Assembly (NCBI RefSeq): GCF_019656015.1
Contig: NZ_BPKW01000009.1
Span: forward strand, 1-64,000
DNA length: 64,000 nucleotides
Source: Leuconostoc inhae
Lineage (GTDB): Bacteria; Bacillota; Bacilli; Lactobacillales; Lactobacillaceae
Direction: 5' to 3'
Positions 44,327-53,840 of this stretch are shown one piece after another (the stretch's first letter is position 1; every line of letters begins with the position of its first letter). Both the position numbers and the translations under genes were made by a program. The notes below the pieces were generated by a model. That model was not told the origin of the DNA. It saw only the letters and a list, made by a program, of their open reading frames with translations, and searched no databases.

Positions 44327-45265
44327 ATGGTAAAAAAGCAATCAACAATACAACTTTTAATGTTTGGTATGGCAATAGGTGAAAGTATGACGCAACTGTC
44401 TAGCAGCCAGCAGGATGAGTTATTACAAGCACCGGTTCAATTTACTAATGAGTTAAGCTGGGGATCACAAACGAGCCTTTCTTTAACAACAATTGCCAGT
44501 TTGTCACGTGGCTATCAGTTAACTGATGTCATGAATCATTTTCAAAATTGGTATAAGAGGCGTCAGTTTGTACCGGAAAATACAGTACAACATGTTGACG
44601 CAGTCACGAAACAGGCAATGGACAACTACACTAAAAACAGAGATACACTAGCCTCTGGCGTTCTTGAAGATATAGCAGATAGTGAAAATATATTGGTTCG
44701 AATGTTACCAGTGGCACTGTATTTACATCACGAATATGGTGTATCATTTATTAATGATGAAACAGCCATGTTGACATTGCATCGCATTGCTGGCTTGACC
44801 CATAATGATGAAGGATCATTGGTCAGTGTGGGCATGCTTAGTCTCATTATTAGTCAAATACTAGACGGGCAAAATCTACGTGATGCTGTAGAAAATGGTT
44901 TGGCCTTTGGTTTTGAATATTATTCGCGGCATAAGGTATTTGAATCAGAATTAGTGGCATTTGAAGAATTAAACTTACCTGATTTTGCTAATATTCCAGT
45001 TAATCACATTAAATTAGACGGTCGCAGTGCAAGTACTTTGGAAGCAATTATTTGGTCATTACTTAATAGTGATAGTTACATGCAAGCCATGGAAAATGCT
45101 TTTTTACATGGTCATGCCAATAGTGTTATTCCAACAGCAGTGAGTGCTATTGCAGCCGTTTTTTATGATGATGAGTTAGTTTTACAGGCTAGTCAGCATT
45201 TAATTTCGCGAAAGTTGATTGTGAGTGTTACGCATCAAGCAGAAAGATTAGGACGTTTTAATTGA
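44327..45265 (+). CDS. Degenerate ADP-ribosylglycohydrolase-like protein
   Basis: The 312-residue protein has the all-helical fold pattern of ADP-ribosylglycohydrolases: an N-terminal MFGMAIGESM, ENILVRMLPVAL (residues 120-131) and GLTHNDEGSLVSVGML. The two metal-binding motifs are lost. The DDT-type motif after the first helix is SWGSQTS (44-50), and GDTDT near the end is HGHANS (261-266). It is therefore probably not an active hydrolase but may bind a ligand. ATG 44327 has no strong ribosome site; it follows metK by 32 bases and may be cotranscribed with it. Confidence 0.7.
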   Translation: MVKKQSTIQLLMFGMAIGESMTQLSSSQQDELLQAPVQFTNELSWGSQTSLSLTTIASLSRGYQLTDVMNHFQNWYKRRQFVPENTVQHVDAVTKQAMDNYTKNRDTLASGVLEDIADSENILVRMLPVALYLHHEYGVSFINDETAMLTLHRIAGLTHNDEGSLVSVGMLSLIISQILDGQNLRDAVENGLAFGFEYYSRHKVFESELVAFEELNLPDFANIPVNHIKLDGRSASTLEAIIWSLLNSDSYMQAMENAFLHGHANSVIPTAVSAIAAVFYDDELVLQASQHLISRKLIVSVTHQAERLGRFN

Positions 45266-45311
45266 AAAAGGGTTTAGCCATCAGCTATTGCATGATGACT
45301 AAACCTTTTTT
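45265..45311. terminator. Bidirectional terminator
   Basis: AAAAAGGGTTTAG pairs with CTAAACCTTTTT, with an inner CATCA/TGATG stem. It lies between two convergent genes. Confidence 0.85.
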
Positions 45312-45315
45312 ATTG

Positions 45316-46245
45316 TTATAACCAAAATGGATAAGTTTGATAATCAATGTTAAACGAAAATGTGCCATTCCCTAATTCTTCGCCATCTATTTGACCAGGT
45401 TGGATGTCACGAACGTGAATTTTGGCACCGCGAGCCAAGGGTATTTTATGGACAGATTTGAATTGTAAATGACCACCATCTTTTTTTAGGGCGGCAAACA
45501 TTAATAAAAACTGAATGAATGACATTTTTTCAGCAACCACCATATCAAGTTCATTTTGATGAACATCTGCACCTGGTAAAATAGCAATACCACCACCAAA
45601 GTAGGCTTGATTTGTTAATGTTACAAGAAATGCGTGAGGTATTTGAATATAATCTTCACCATTCATCATTGTCATTTGAAAATCATGCTGTTTGAAAAAA
45701 ACGTTTAAGACAGACAGCAGATAACTGAGTGAACCAAGTCCTAATTTGTTTAAACGATGTTTTAAAGTTGTTTGATTTGTCTGCGCAACAACTGCAGCAT
45801 CAAATCCGATGCCAATACTGTTAATAAAGTATTTAGTTGTGCGATGTGGTGCATCACCATCAATTTTGCCGATGGTAAGCATTTGAGAGTGAGTGACGTT
45901 TTTAAGGTGATTAGACGCTTGTTCAGCTGTTCCAAGATTCACACCACGAGCAAAGTCATTACCTGAACCTGTTGGTATATAGGCAATAGGTAGCTTAGCA
46001 TCACGCTTAAATTGCAGTAACCCATTTAGTACGTCGTTTAACGTGCCATCACCACCGATAACGAGAACAACTGCTTTTGGATCATCAATGGTTTTGGCTA
46101 GTTTTTTGGCTAAATATATCGCATGTCCAGCATAATTGGTATCATGCCATGCTACAATATTTAACGTGCTTTTGATGTTGGTGACAATATTTGAGTGAAC
46201 GCCATTACCAGCGGTAGGGTTGTTAATGACAAAATAATTAGGCAT
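45316..46245 (-). CDS. dagK: Diacylglycerol/lipid kinase (DagK/YegS type)
   Basis: This 309-residue lipid kinase phosphorylates diacylglycerol back to phosphatidic acid. The nucleotide-binding motif VIGGDGTLNDVLNGL is near residue 65, PTGSGNDFARG follows, and the C-terminal beta domain shows IGIGFDAAV and FLVTLTNQAYFGGG. It probably recycles diacylglycerol from lipoteichoic acid synthesis. The gene is upstream of no obvious partner; ppcA lies 80 bases further with its own terminator between. Confidence 0.88.
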   Translation of the reverse strand: MPNYFVINNPTAGNGVHSNIVTNIKSTLNIVAWHDTNYAGHAIYLAKKLAKTIDDPKAVVLVIGGDGTLNDVLNGLLQFKRDAKLPIAYIPTGSGNDFARGVNLGTAEQASNHLKNVTHSQMLTIGKIDGDAPHRTTKYFINSIGIGFDAAVVAQTNQTTLKHRLNKLGLGSLSYLLSVLNVFFKQHDFQMTMMNGEDYIQIPHAFLVTLTNQAYFGGGIAILPGADVHQNELDMVVAEKMSFIQFLLMFAALKKDGGHLQFKSVHKIPLARGAKIHVRDIQPGQIDGEELGNGTFSFNIDYQTYPFWL

Positions 46246-46288
46246 GGTTTGTGGTTTCTTTCAAAAAACAAATTAGTTTCATTGTATC

Positions 46289-46308
46289 AAAAAAAGCCCC
46301 TAAGGGCT
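46289..46308 (-). terminator. Terminator of ppcA
   Basis: On the minus strand AGCCC-TTAG-GGGCT is followed by seven T, just past the ppcA stop. Confidence 0.85.
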
Positions 46309-46323
46309 ATGAACAATATGATA

Positions 46324-47841
46324 TTAACCTAAGAAGTGTCTGAGTTGTGCCATGCGATTAATTAAAGCTGTGGTAGCAACTGGTGAGCCATCTTTGATTT
46401 GAACGACTTGCAACGCAATTTCTGCGTGTTGTTGTTGTTCACGATTATGAGGCCCAATTTCAAGATTAAAAATGGCTTTGAGTGTCATAATGTCTTGCTC
46501 TACCTCTGCCCAAGCGGGGCTTTGAGTTTTAAGGATTTCCAAAGCATCTAAATTAATATAACCTGATAGTTCACGGAAATCTTTTTTCATGCTGGGATAA
46601 TTTCGGACGAACACTGACAAATGATCAGCATTTAAATTGGCTAATGCGCGACCGAAACCAATAAATTCAGGCGGTACACCGATTGAATAAAATGACCCTG
46701 TAAAGTTAATAGCGCGTGGAAGTTCGATGCCATCAACTGATCGTGAATAACCAAGAACACCGACGTGCTGGCGGCGGTCACGTCGCTTAGGAAATGCCTT
46801 GAAGATGGGCTGCATGTCTGGAATTAATTGATCCAGTGTGTTCGCATAAAACTTAGCAGACTCTTCAGCTACTTCTGCCAGAATTTTTTGATCATCAGCA
46901 GAAATTTTTAATGGCTCGGCATTTGGCAGCTTTTCTTTTAACTCTGTGATAGCTTGTTGTACATCTTCTAACGGGAAATCATAACGGAAAGCGGACTGTA
47001 CAGTCGCAGTGCGTACACCAGGAAATTCTGTGACGTAACGGTCAATGCGATGTGGTGATAAACCACCACGAAAAATAGCTGAGCCCGTACCAGAGATAGG
47101 ATAAATATCGATATTTTCCTCTTTTGCAAATTCATGTAATCTTGCAATAGCCAGTTTATTACCTGTGATTGAACTCATAAATCCGGCGGTTAAGGCAGAG
47201 TCAGATCCTGCTAGGAATACACGCAGGTATTTTGGTCGAAAACCAAAGTGTTCCTCATGCAACTTGAGATATTCTTTTAAAATTTCAGGTGCATGTAACT
47301 GGGTATTAAAATCCTCAAACAGAGGAATCATTTCAATATAGGGTGTGTTTTTATCATTTTTTGTAAATTCAATTGATTTAAAGTTAGCTAACTTTTCAAA
47401 CAAGATTTGCATTTCAAGCAATTGATCTGCACGTTGTGCCATTGGTAATATTGCTTCAAACAAAGGCCGTTGATCAAAACCAAGGTCATGGGAAAAATCC
47501 TCTGAACTTAAAATAGCGGTCATTGCTTGCATTAAGCTGTAGCCTTTTTCTTCCCAAATGTTTGGGAAGCGGAAAGTTAGAAATTTATCGCGACCAATTT
47601 GATTTGTTTTGAAGTAATCATATTCGGTACTAAATAGGCGATCGATGACGGCTGCATCGGCATGTTTACCTTCCCAGTCCCACATATACTCATCAACGTT
47701 TAATTCGCTAAAATTTTCGAAAGCTTCGTTCATTTCGCTATAAGCGCTGATAAATGGTTGCTGTGAGGCATCCCAAAATGGTGCATGTGCATTATCAGGA
47801 TGTTGCGTACCCATAATAGTGGGAATTTTTCGTTGTGTCAT
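46324..47841 (-). CDS. ppcA: Archaeal-type phosphoenolpyruvate carboxylase
   Basis: This enzyme adds bicarbonate to PEP to make oxaloacetate, feeding aspartate synthesis. At 505 residues it is the short archaeal form, not the roughly 900-residue bacterial form. It starts with PTIMGTQHPDNAHAPFWD and has SGTGSAIFRGGLSPHRIDRY, TVQSAFRYD and GVLGYSRSVDGIELPRAINF. Among lactic acid bacteria this form is known from Leuconostoc and Oenococcus, which makes it the best taxonomic marker in the window. It is monocistronic. Confidence 0.94.
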   Translation of the reverse strand: MTQRKIPTIMGTQHPDNAHAPFWDASQQPFISAYSEMNEAFENFSELNVDEYMWDWEGKHADAAVIDRLFSTEYDYFKTNQIGRDKFLTFRFPNIWEEKGYSLMQAMTAILSSEDFSHDLGFDQRPLFEAILPMAQRADQLLEMQILFEKLANFKSIEFTKNDKNTPYIEMIPLFEDFNTQLHAPEILKEYLKLHEEHFGFRPKYLRVFLAGSDSALTAGFMSSITGNKLAIARLHEFAKEENIDIYPISGTGSAIFRGGLSPHRIDRYVTEFPGVRTATVQSAFRYDFPLEDVQQAITELKEKLPNAEPLKISADDQKILAEVAEESAKFYANTLDQLIPDMQPIFKAFPKRRDRRQHVGVLGYSRSVDGIELPRAINFTGSFYSIGVPPEFIGFGRALANLNADHLSVFVRNYPSMKKDFRELSGYINLDALEILKTQSPAWAEVEQDIMTLKAIFNLEIGPHNREQQQHAEIALQVVQIKDGSPVATTALINRMAQLRHFLG

Positions 47842-48015
47842 GACGGCTCCTTTGTTTTGTACTTATACCATTTTAGCATACTGATAGGTGTTTAAAAATT
47901 TTGATTTTGATTTTTATATAGTAAAATACGAAAAAATAGAAAGAATGTTCGGAAATCAGAAGATAACTTGCTTTACAGTTAGAAAATCAGGTGTCGCATT
48001 GAATAAAATATATAC

Positions 48016-48050
48016 AAAAAAAGCCAAGCAAAAATGAAGCGTGCTTGGCA
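48016..48050 (-). terminator. Terminator of rnjA
   Basis: On the minus strand GCCAAGC pairs with GCTTGGC and a run of seven T follows, just beyond the RNase J stop. The rest of the 214-base gap to ppcA (47842-48015) shows no gene. Confidence 0.88.
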
Positions 48051-48056
48051 TCTTAT

Positions 48057-49739
48057 TTAAATCATAATTAGCATCGGTAAGACCATAGGTTTACGAGCAG
48101 TTTCTTTGTATAGAAATCTAGAAAGATCATCAATAACAGCTTGACGAATATCTGCTTCGCTGACATTGGGATTATTCATCACACGACGCATTGTTCCGAA
48201 AATAATACGACGGCCTTCATTAATTAAATCACCAGACTCACGCATGTAAACGAATCCGCGAGATAAAATATCTGGGCCAGACAAAATTTCTTTTTCTTTT
48301 AAATCAATTGTTGCAGTAACGACAACTAAGCCATCCTGAGACAATTTTTGACGATCATGTAATACAACTGAGCCGATATCTCCGATACCAGAGCCATCAA
48401 TGTAGGTGTCGTCGCCAGGAAAATGACCAGCGACACGAGCATTTTCACCATCTAAAGCTAAAACATCACCATTCTCTAAAATGAAAGTGTGATCTTTAGG
48501 GACATCTAGTTCTTGCGCTAGTGAAGCATGAACCTTAAGCATACGATACTCACCATGGACTGGCATGAAGAATTTTGGCTTCATTAAGGCAATCATGAGT
48601 TTTTCTTCTTCTTGACCACCGTGACCAGATGTGTGGATGTTGTTGACTTTACCATAAATAACATTGGCGCCGCCTTCTTCTAACTTATTGATTACCTGAT
48701 TGACAGAAGCTGTGTTACCAGGGATAGGTGAAGAAGAGAAAATAACATTATCTTTAGGTTTTAGGCGAATTTGCTTATGAGTACCTTCAGCGATTCGTGC
48801 TAAAGCTGCCATTGGTTCACCTTGAGAGCCAGTTGATAAAATTAATAACTCATCATCTGGAATATGTTTAATTTCAGACTGCTCAACAAGCATATTGTCT
48901 GGAATATTTAAGTAACCTAGGGCGCGTCCATTAGTTACAGCCGATTCCATTGAACGACCAAACACAGCAATTTTACGACCATGGGCGATAGCAGCATCTG
49001 TTGCCATGCGAACACGATTCATATTAGAAGCGAACGTTGCAAAAATGATACGTCCGTGTTCGATTTTATCAAAAATGCGGTTAACGGATTTGGCGACCCA
49101 AGCTTCTGATTTTGTCCATTCAGGACGTTCAGCGTTAGTTGAATCACTCATCATGAGTAAGACACCATTTTCGCCAATACGAGCCATTGACCAGAGGTTT
49201 GGTGGCTGCTTAGTTGTGGGTGTCAGATCAAACTTAAAGTCACCAGTTTCAACAATTGTACCAACGGGCGTGTGAACAGCGACACCAAATACATCAGGTA
49301 TTGAGTGTGTTGTTCGGAAAAATTCAACGCTTAATTTGTCAAACTCTAGTACTGAGCCATCTGTAATTTCGTGTAATTCAACACGATTTAACATTTGTTT
49401 TTCTTCAAGTTTATTCTTGATTAAAGCCATGGCTAAGGGGCCAGCATAGACTGGCACGTTAACTGATTGTAAAAAATAGGAGATGGCACCGATATGGTCT
49501 TCGTGTCCGTGCGTAATAACCAATGCCTTGACGCGATCGATGTTGTCAACTAAATAAGTATAGTCAGGAATAACATAATCGATGCCGAGTAAATCGTCTT
49601 CCGGGAACTTAATACCCGCGTCGACGACAATGATTTCATTTTGATACTCAATACCGTATGTATTCTTACCGATCTCGCCTAATCCACCTAGCGCATATAC
49701 TGCGACTTCATTAGGTTTAATATCTACAGAATATGTCAT
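48057..49739 (-). CDS. rnjA: Ribonuclease J1
   Basis: RNase J1 is an essential 5'-3' exonuclease and endonuclease for mRNA decay and rRNA ripening in Gram-positives. The 560 residues have the beta-lactamase/beta-CASP motifs: VITHGHEDHIGAISYF, VETGDFKFDLTP, SDSTNAERP, and HTSGHGGQEE, with HGEYRML later. It follows rpoY by two bases, the same order as in Bacillus. Confidence 0.95.
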   Translation of the reverse strand: MTYSVDIKPNEVAVYALGGLGEIGKNTYGIEYQNEIIVVDAGIKFPEDDLLGIDYVIPDYTYLVDNIDRVKALVITHGHEDHIGAISYFLQSVNVPVYAGPLAMALIKNKLEEKQMLNRVELHEITDGSVLEFDKLSVEFFRTTHSIPDVFGVAVHTPVGTIVETGDFKFDLTPTTKQPPNLWSMARIGENGVLLMMSDSTNAERPEWTKSEAWVAKSVNRIFDKIEHGRIIFATFASNMNRVRMATDAAIAHGRKIAVFGRSMESAVTNGRALGYLNIPDNMLVEQSEIKHIPDDELLILSTGSQGEPMAALARIAEGTHKQIRLKPKDNVIFSSSPIPGNTASVNQVINKLEEGGANVIYGKVNNIHTSGHGGQEEEKLMIALMKPKFFMPVHGEYRMLKVHASLAQELDVPKDHTFILENGDVLALDGENARVAGHFPGDDTYIDGSGIGDIGSVVLHDRQKLSQDGLVVVTATIDLKEKEILSGPDILSRGFVYMRESGDLINEGRRIIFGTMRRVMNNPNVSEADIRQAVIDDLSRFLYKETARKPMVLPMLIMI

Positions 49740-49741
49740 AA

Positions 49742-49954
49742 TTAGAACGTTGTAATTTCGAAGTTAGGGTTGGCTTTTTCATAAGTCAATGCCTTATCTG
49801 TTAATTCTTCGATAGCTTCCACATTATAAGTTGTGTTTTCTTCAATAATTTCCCGTGCTTGTGGCAAGCTGTCTGCCGTCAAGTAGAGTGAAACTGTTGT
49901 TTCACGCTTGGGATTGCGTTCCGGATGTTCTTGGTAATAAACTTTGTAAATCAT
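49742..49954 (-). CDS. rpoY: RNA polymerase epsilon subunit
   Basis: This 70-residue small subunit (formerly DUF1447) binds RNA polymerase in Firmicutes. It begins MIYKVYYQEHPERNPKRETT and has SLYLTADSLPQAREIIEENT, typical of the family. It lies directly upstream of rnjA, as in Bacillus. AGGAGGC-like bases (TGGAGGC) precede the ATG. Confidence 0.94.
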   Translation of the reverse strand: MIYKVYYQEHPERNPKRETTVSLYLTADSLPQAREIIEENTTYNVEAIEELTDKALTYEKANPNFEITTF

Positions 49955-50108
49955 AATGCCTCCAAAATATAGTAGTTTAATTTAATTTTTCACGAACGAA
50001 AACCTATATAATAGTGTACCACATAGCGTATAGAAACGGGGGAATTGTCAAAATTATTGCTTGATTATTGTGTATAATATTGTTAGATTTATAGAAAGGA
50101 ATAATCAA

Positions 50109-50684
50109 ATGACAGTTCAATCAATTGCCGTGTTCATGGGCGCACAATTTGGAAATGATCCAAAATATACTGAAATAGCAGAGAAACTTGGCCAAATAAT
50201 TGCCGAAAAAAAACTGAAATTAGTTTATGGCGGTGGTAGAGATGGCTTAATGGGGGCGACAGCACTGAGTACAATGGCTCACGGTGGGGAAGTTATTGGT
50301 ATAACCCCCGATAATCTGGCTGAAGATGCTGTTTCGCCAGAGCAAGTGACGCGATTAATTGAGGTTGATAATATGTCAGAGCGTAAAGATCTCATGATGC
50401 GCTATGCTGATGCTTTCATTGTGCTTCCTGGCGGTTTTGGTACTTTAGAAGAACTGGCACAAGTCCTTAGTTGGGCAAAGATAGGATTACATGACAAACC
50501 ACTGATTCTATTAAATATCAATGGTTTTTATGATAATTTGTGGGATTGGTTAAAAGAGACTGTGACCAACGGTTTTGTAGCTGAACATGAATTGCAACAC
50601 GTACAGCTGTTTGATAATATTGACGATACGTTCACTTATATTAATCAGTTTGACATAGCAAGTCATGAGACAAATGGTCATTAA
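50109..50684 (+). CDS. LOG-family nucleotide 5'-monophosphate phosphoribohydrolase
   Basis: The 191-residue Rossmann-fold protein has GGGRDGLMGATA and the LOG signature PGGFGTLEELAQVLSWAKIG. Such proteins split a nucleoside 5'-monophosphate to base and ribose phosphate; they act on cytokinin nucleotides in plants and on purine nucleotides in bacteria. I start at ATG 50109 after AAAGGA, as the longer frame from 50061 has no ribosome site. A MarR gene follows after 24 bases. Confidence 0.9.
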   Translation: MTVQSIAVFMGAQFGNDPKYTEIAEKLGQIIAEKKLKLVYGGGRDGLMGATALSTMAHGGEVIGITPDNLAEDAVSPEQVTRLIEVDNMSERKDLMMRYADAFIVLPGGFGTLEELAQVLSWAKIGLHDKPLILLNINGFYDNLWDWLKETVTNGFVAEHELQHVQLFDNIDDTFTYINQFDIASHETNGH

Positions 50685-50708
50685 TCGTGTGTATGATTAG
50701 GAGGAAAA

Positions 50709-51173
50709 ATGACAAATTCTGATTTGATGACTGAGTTTATTCATGTCTATATGTCATCATTAAAACATTTGGAGAAGTTGATTTCACAACCGACAAGTCA
50801 GTTTGGCCTATCATTTGAACAGTGGTTAATCATGACTGCAGTGGTGAAAAATAATCAAAATGAGCCACTAACGTTGACAAAAATTGCCGCTGAACGTGGT
50901 GTGACAAAGGGCGCAATTGCTCGCCAACTTAAACCACTATTTGAACAAGGCTATTTGAATCAAGTAAAAGATGATCAGGATCATAGACGCATTTTATTAA
51001 ATTTAACATCCGAAGGTCAGCGAGTGGAATCAATTATTACACAACGTGTGAACAGTCGTTTTGATGGTTGGCTAGAGACTTACGGTCTAGCTGAAGGGAA
51101 AACATTATTAAACACGTTGCGCCGATTGGACACGTTGATTGTGCAACCAGAATTAAATAAAGGGAAACATTGA
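50709..51173 (+). CDS. MarR-family transcriptional regulator
   Basis: This 154-residue winged-helix regulator has LTLTKIAAERGVTKGAIARQLKPL as recognition region (first 20 residues typical) and the wing QDHRRILLNLTSEGQRV. AGGAGG precedes the ATG. It shares an operon with the LOG gene. No operator palindrome stands out upstream, so its target is unknown. Confidence 0.88.
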   Translation: MTNSDLMTEFIHVYMSSLKHLEKLISQPTSQFGLSFEQWLIMTAVVKNNQNEPLTLTKIAAERGVTKGAIARQLKPLFEQGYLNQVKDDQDHRRILLNLTSEGQRVESIITQRVNSRFDGWLETYGLAEGKTLLNTLRRLDTLIVQPELNKGKH

Positions 51174-51277
51174 TATAACAACATATTTGTGGTAAAATTC
51201 TATCTTGTGTGAAGACTGCAAATATAGTGGTTTTCTGTTATAATAAACTATATTATTAATAAAAGAGGATATTAATC

Positions 51278-51838
51278 ATGGCTATTGGCATGAATGATTT
51301 GAAAAATGGTTTAACAATTGAGTACACGAATGGACTATGGCGTGTTTTGGATTTCCAACACGTGAAGCCTGGTAAAGGTGGTGCTTTTGTTCGCTCAAAG
51401 TTGAAGAACTTGCGAACTGGTGCTGTTAACGAAGTAACATTCCGTCCTGGAGATAAGTTTGAACAGGCTGACATTACAACACGTCCAATGTCATATTTGT
51501 ATGCTGAAAATGATGGTCGTGTTTTCATGGATGTTGAAACATATGAACAAGTCAATTTGCCAGACGATAAAATTGCGTCAGCCTTAAAGTTTTTGCTTGA
51601 AGGCATGGAAGTTAAGATAACTATGTATGGTAATGAAATTCTTGGTGCTGAATTACCATCAACAGTACCTTTGAAAATCACTGAAACACAACCTGGTATT
51701 AAAGGTGCGACAGCAACCGGTTCAGGCAAGCCAGCAACTTTGGAAACTGGGGCAACGATAACAGTGCCTGATTTTATTAACGAAGGCGAAACAATCATCG
51801 TTAATACAGAAGACGGTTCATATAAAGGTCGTGCTTAA
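51278..51838 (+). CDS. efp: Elongation factor P
   Basis: EF-P relieves ribosome stalling at proline runs. The 186 residues are of normal length. Domain I carries [19 protein letters not shown], whose lysine in PGKGG is the modifiable residue, and domains II and III end with [24 protein letters not shown] precedes the ATG. It is followed by yqhY and nusB as in Bacillus, but with a terminator hairpin in between. Confidence 0.96.
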   Translation: MAIGMNDLKNGLTIEYTNGLWRVLDFQHVKPGKGGAFVRSKLKNLRTGAVNEVTFRPGDKFEQADITTRPMSYLYAENDGRVFMDVETYEQVNLPDDKIASALKFLLEGMEVKITMYGNEILGAELPSTVPLKITETQPGIKGATATGSGKPATLETGATITVPDFINEGETIIVNTEDGSYKGRA

Positions 51839-51915
51839 TCAAACAAGCATGACATTAATATGTCGTGTGTTTTAATTTTACAGTATGAGTGTTTGAGTAA
51901 TAGGGAACACGTTTC

Positions 51916-51946
51916 AAAAAGTTCCCCCTGTGGAACTTTTTATTTT
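51916..51946 (+). terminator. Terminator after efp
   Basis: AAAAAGTTCC pairs with GGAACTTTTT around CCCTGT and is followed by T-rich sequence. It may only partly stop transcription into yqhY. Confidence 0.75.
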
Positions 51947-51971
51947 AAAGAATATTTTCGAGGATTAAATA

Positions 51972-52436
51972 ATGGCCAGAGAAATTAAGCGTAATAAACA
52001 GACTACAAAAAACATTATATTGGCAACTGAAAATTCAGCTGTTGGTGGTACGACACAAGTCACGCCAGAAGTCATTGAAGTGGTTGCTCAAATTGCCACG
52101 CAAGAGGTGCATGGTGTTTATTCAATGCGAGGCACATTGTCAGATCGTTTTACGAACGCATTTGGATCTAACGCACGTGGAAAAGGTGTAGAGTTATCAC
52201 ATACTGAGGAAGGCTTGGTAATTGATGCTTATGTCTTTTTGCAGTATGGGGTTGTTGTGCCAAAAGTTGCGCTTGAAATCCAACACGCAATTCAATCTCA
52301 GATTTCATCAATGACGGACTTACAGGTGACACAAATAAATGTTCACGTGACTGGTATTGTGCCAGAAAAAATTTCTAGTAGCATTGATCCTGATAATCTA
52401 TTTGGTGAATCTGGTACAACTGAGGTAGTTAAGTAA
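51972..52436 (+). CDS. yqhY: Asp23/Gls24-family protein (YqhY-like)
   Basis: The 154-residue protein has the Asp23/Gls24 domain: VTPEVIEVVAQIATQEVHGVYSM, LVIDAYVFLQYGVVVPKVA and VTQINVHVTGIV. YqhY of Bacillus is linked to control of lipid synthesis. The stop overlaps the nusB start (TAATG), so the two are coupled. Its position between efp and nusB is conserved in Firmicutes. Confidence 0.93.
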   Translation: MAREIKRNKQTTKNIILATENSAVGGTTQVTPEVIEVVAQIATQEVHGVYSMRGTLSDRFTNAFGSNARGKGVELSHTEEGLVIDAYVFLQYGVVVPKVALEIQHAIQSQISSMTDLQVTQINVHVTGIVPEKISSSIDPDNLFGESGTTEVVK

Positions 52437-52852
52437 TGTCTAATTTGACACGGCACGAATCACGCCAAGCAGCTTTTCAAGTGTTGTTTGCGTTAGAAAA
52501 AGATCCAAAAAGCAATAACATTGATAAATTGTATGATATTGTTTTGGAAGGCAAAGATTATGATGATTATTTGCCACGATTAGTTAATGGCGTTTTGGGT
52601 ACAAAAGCAGAATTAGACGAACAAATTTCTGCTCATTTAGCGAATGGCTGGGCAATTAATCGTATTAATAAAGCTGATCTTATTATTTTACGATTGGCGA
52701 TATATGAGTTATTAAATAACTTGGTACCTTATAAGGTGTCCATTGATGAAGCTTTGATATTAACTAAGACTTTCTCAGATGAAGAAAGTCGCAAGTTTGT
52801 TAATGGTATGTTAAAAAACTTTACGCCAGCGGCTGCACCGAAAGTAGAATAA
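52436..52852 (+). CDS. nusB: Transcription antitermination factor NusB
   Basis: NusB joins NusE (S10) on boxA RNA to support rRNA transcription. The 138 residues are all-helical, with RHESRQAAFQVLFAL, the INRINKADLIILRLAIYELL core and KVSIDEALILTKTFSDEESRKFVNG (first 20 fit). The start ATG overlaps the yqhY stop by one base. Confidence 0.95.
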   Translation: MSNLTRHESRQAAFQVLFALEKDPKSNNIDKLYDIVLEGKDYDDYLPRLVNGVLGTKAELDEQISAHLANGWAINRINKADLIILRLAIYELLNNLVPYKVSIDEALILTKTFSDEESRKFVNGMLKNFTPAAAPKVE

Positions 52853-52861
52853 GTCATTGTA

Positions 52862-52882
52862 AGTCGCGTCGCGGCTTTTTTT
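52862..52882 (+). terminator. Terminator after nusB
   Basis: AGTCGC and GCGGCT form a short GC-rich hairpin with a T run behind it. The rest of the gap to tatD (52883-53042) shows no gene. Confidence 0.7.
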
Positions 52883-53042
52883 CTTAATGACAGTCATTTA
52901 TCGCATGATTTATTGATTGCACCCTAAATATCTAAAAAATGGAGGAATAGTGCAGAGTACTGTTTGCCAGACGTTGTGTAACAATAGTAATATTTTTTTA
53001 TGAAAAACGTTGACGCATAAGATGCTTTGCACATTTTAAAAT

Positions 53043-53840
53043 ATGGCAATTTACGATTTAACAAAAACACCTGCAGATAGTTATGATACACATACGCATC
53101 TAAACGATGATAAATTATTTCATGATGTACCAGCTTATATTGGTCGAGCACATGAGTTTCGCGTGATGGAAATGAATATTGTCGGGTATGATGCACAAGG
53201 CAATGAACGAGCTTTGGAAATTGCACAAGCACATGATAATATTTATGCAGTATTGGGATTTCAGCCAGAAGACACTGGCGATTTTGATGCTGTTGCCGCT
53301 GAAAAGCTTGAGAAGCAGCTGCAACAAGCTAAAGTCGTTGGTGTCGGTGAAACAGGTTTAGATTATTATTGGGAAACGACAGCACACGATGTTCAAAAAA
53401 AAGCGTTTCAAACACATCTAGCATTAGCTAAAAAATACGATTTACCAGTTATTATTCATAATCGTGATGCGTTTGAAGATGTGTATGCGATGTTGAAAGA
53501 TAGTGGTGTTACTAAAGGTGTCATGCATAGTTTTTCCGGTACGCCAGAACAAGCAGCAGCCTTTGTTGCGTTAGGCATGCATATCTCGTTTAGTGGTGTA
53601 GTCACATTTAAAAAAGCTGAGGATGTCCGTGAAGCGGCCAAATCTGTACCATTAAATCGCTTATTAGTTGAAACTGACGCACCATATTTAGCACCAACAC
53701 CATTTAGAGGCAAAGATAATGAACCGGCACTTGTCAAGTATATCGTTGATTCGTTGGCGGATACATTGAATATGACACCGGAAGAACTATCAGCTATCAC
53801 ACGGCAAAATGCCCATCGCCTTTTCTTAAATCATGACTGA
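53043..53840 (+). CDS. tatD: TatD-family deoxyribonuclease
   Basis: The 265-residue metal-dependent hydrolase has YDTHTHLND, VGETGLDYYW, HNRDA, MHSFSG and ETDAPYLAP, the full TatD set. TatD enzymes trim DNA 3' ends and act in repair. It overlaps rnmV by eight bases and heads the tatD-rnmV-rsmA cluster, a conserved Firmicute order. The ATG lacks a strong Shine-Dalgarno. Confidence 0.94.
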   Translation: MAIYDLTKTPADSYDTHTHLNDDKLFHDVPAYIGRAHEFRVMEMNIVGYDAQGNERALEIAQAHDNIYAVLGFQPEDTGDFDAVAAEKLEKQLQQAKVVGVGETGLDYYWETTAHDVQKKAFQTHLALAKKYDLPVIIHNRDAFEDVYAMLKDSGVTKGVMHSFSGTPEQAAAFVALGMHISFSGVVTFKKAEDVREAAKSVPLNRLLVETDAPYLAPTPFRGKDNEPALVKYIVDSLADTLNMTPEELSAITRQNAHRLFLNHD

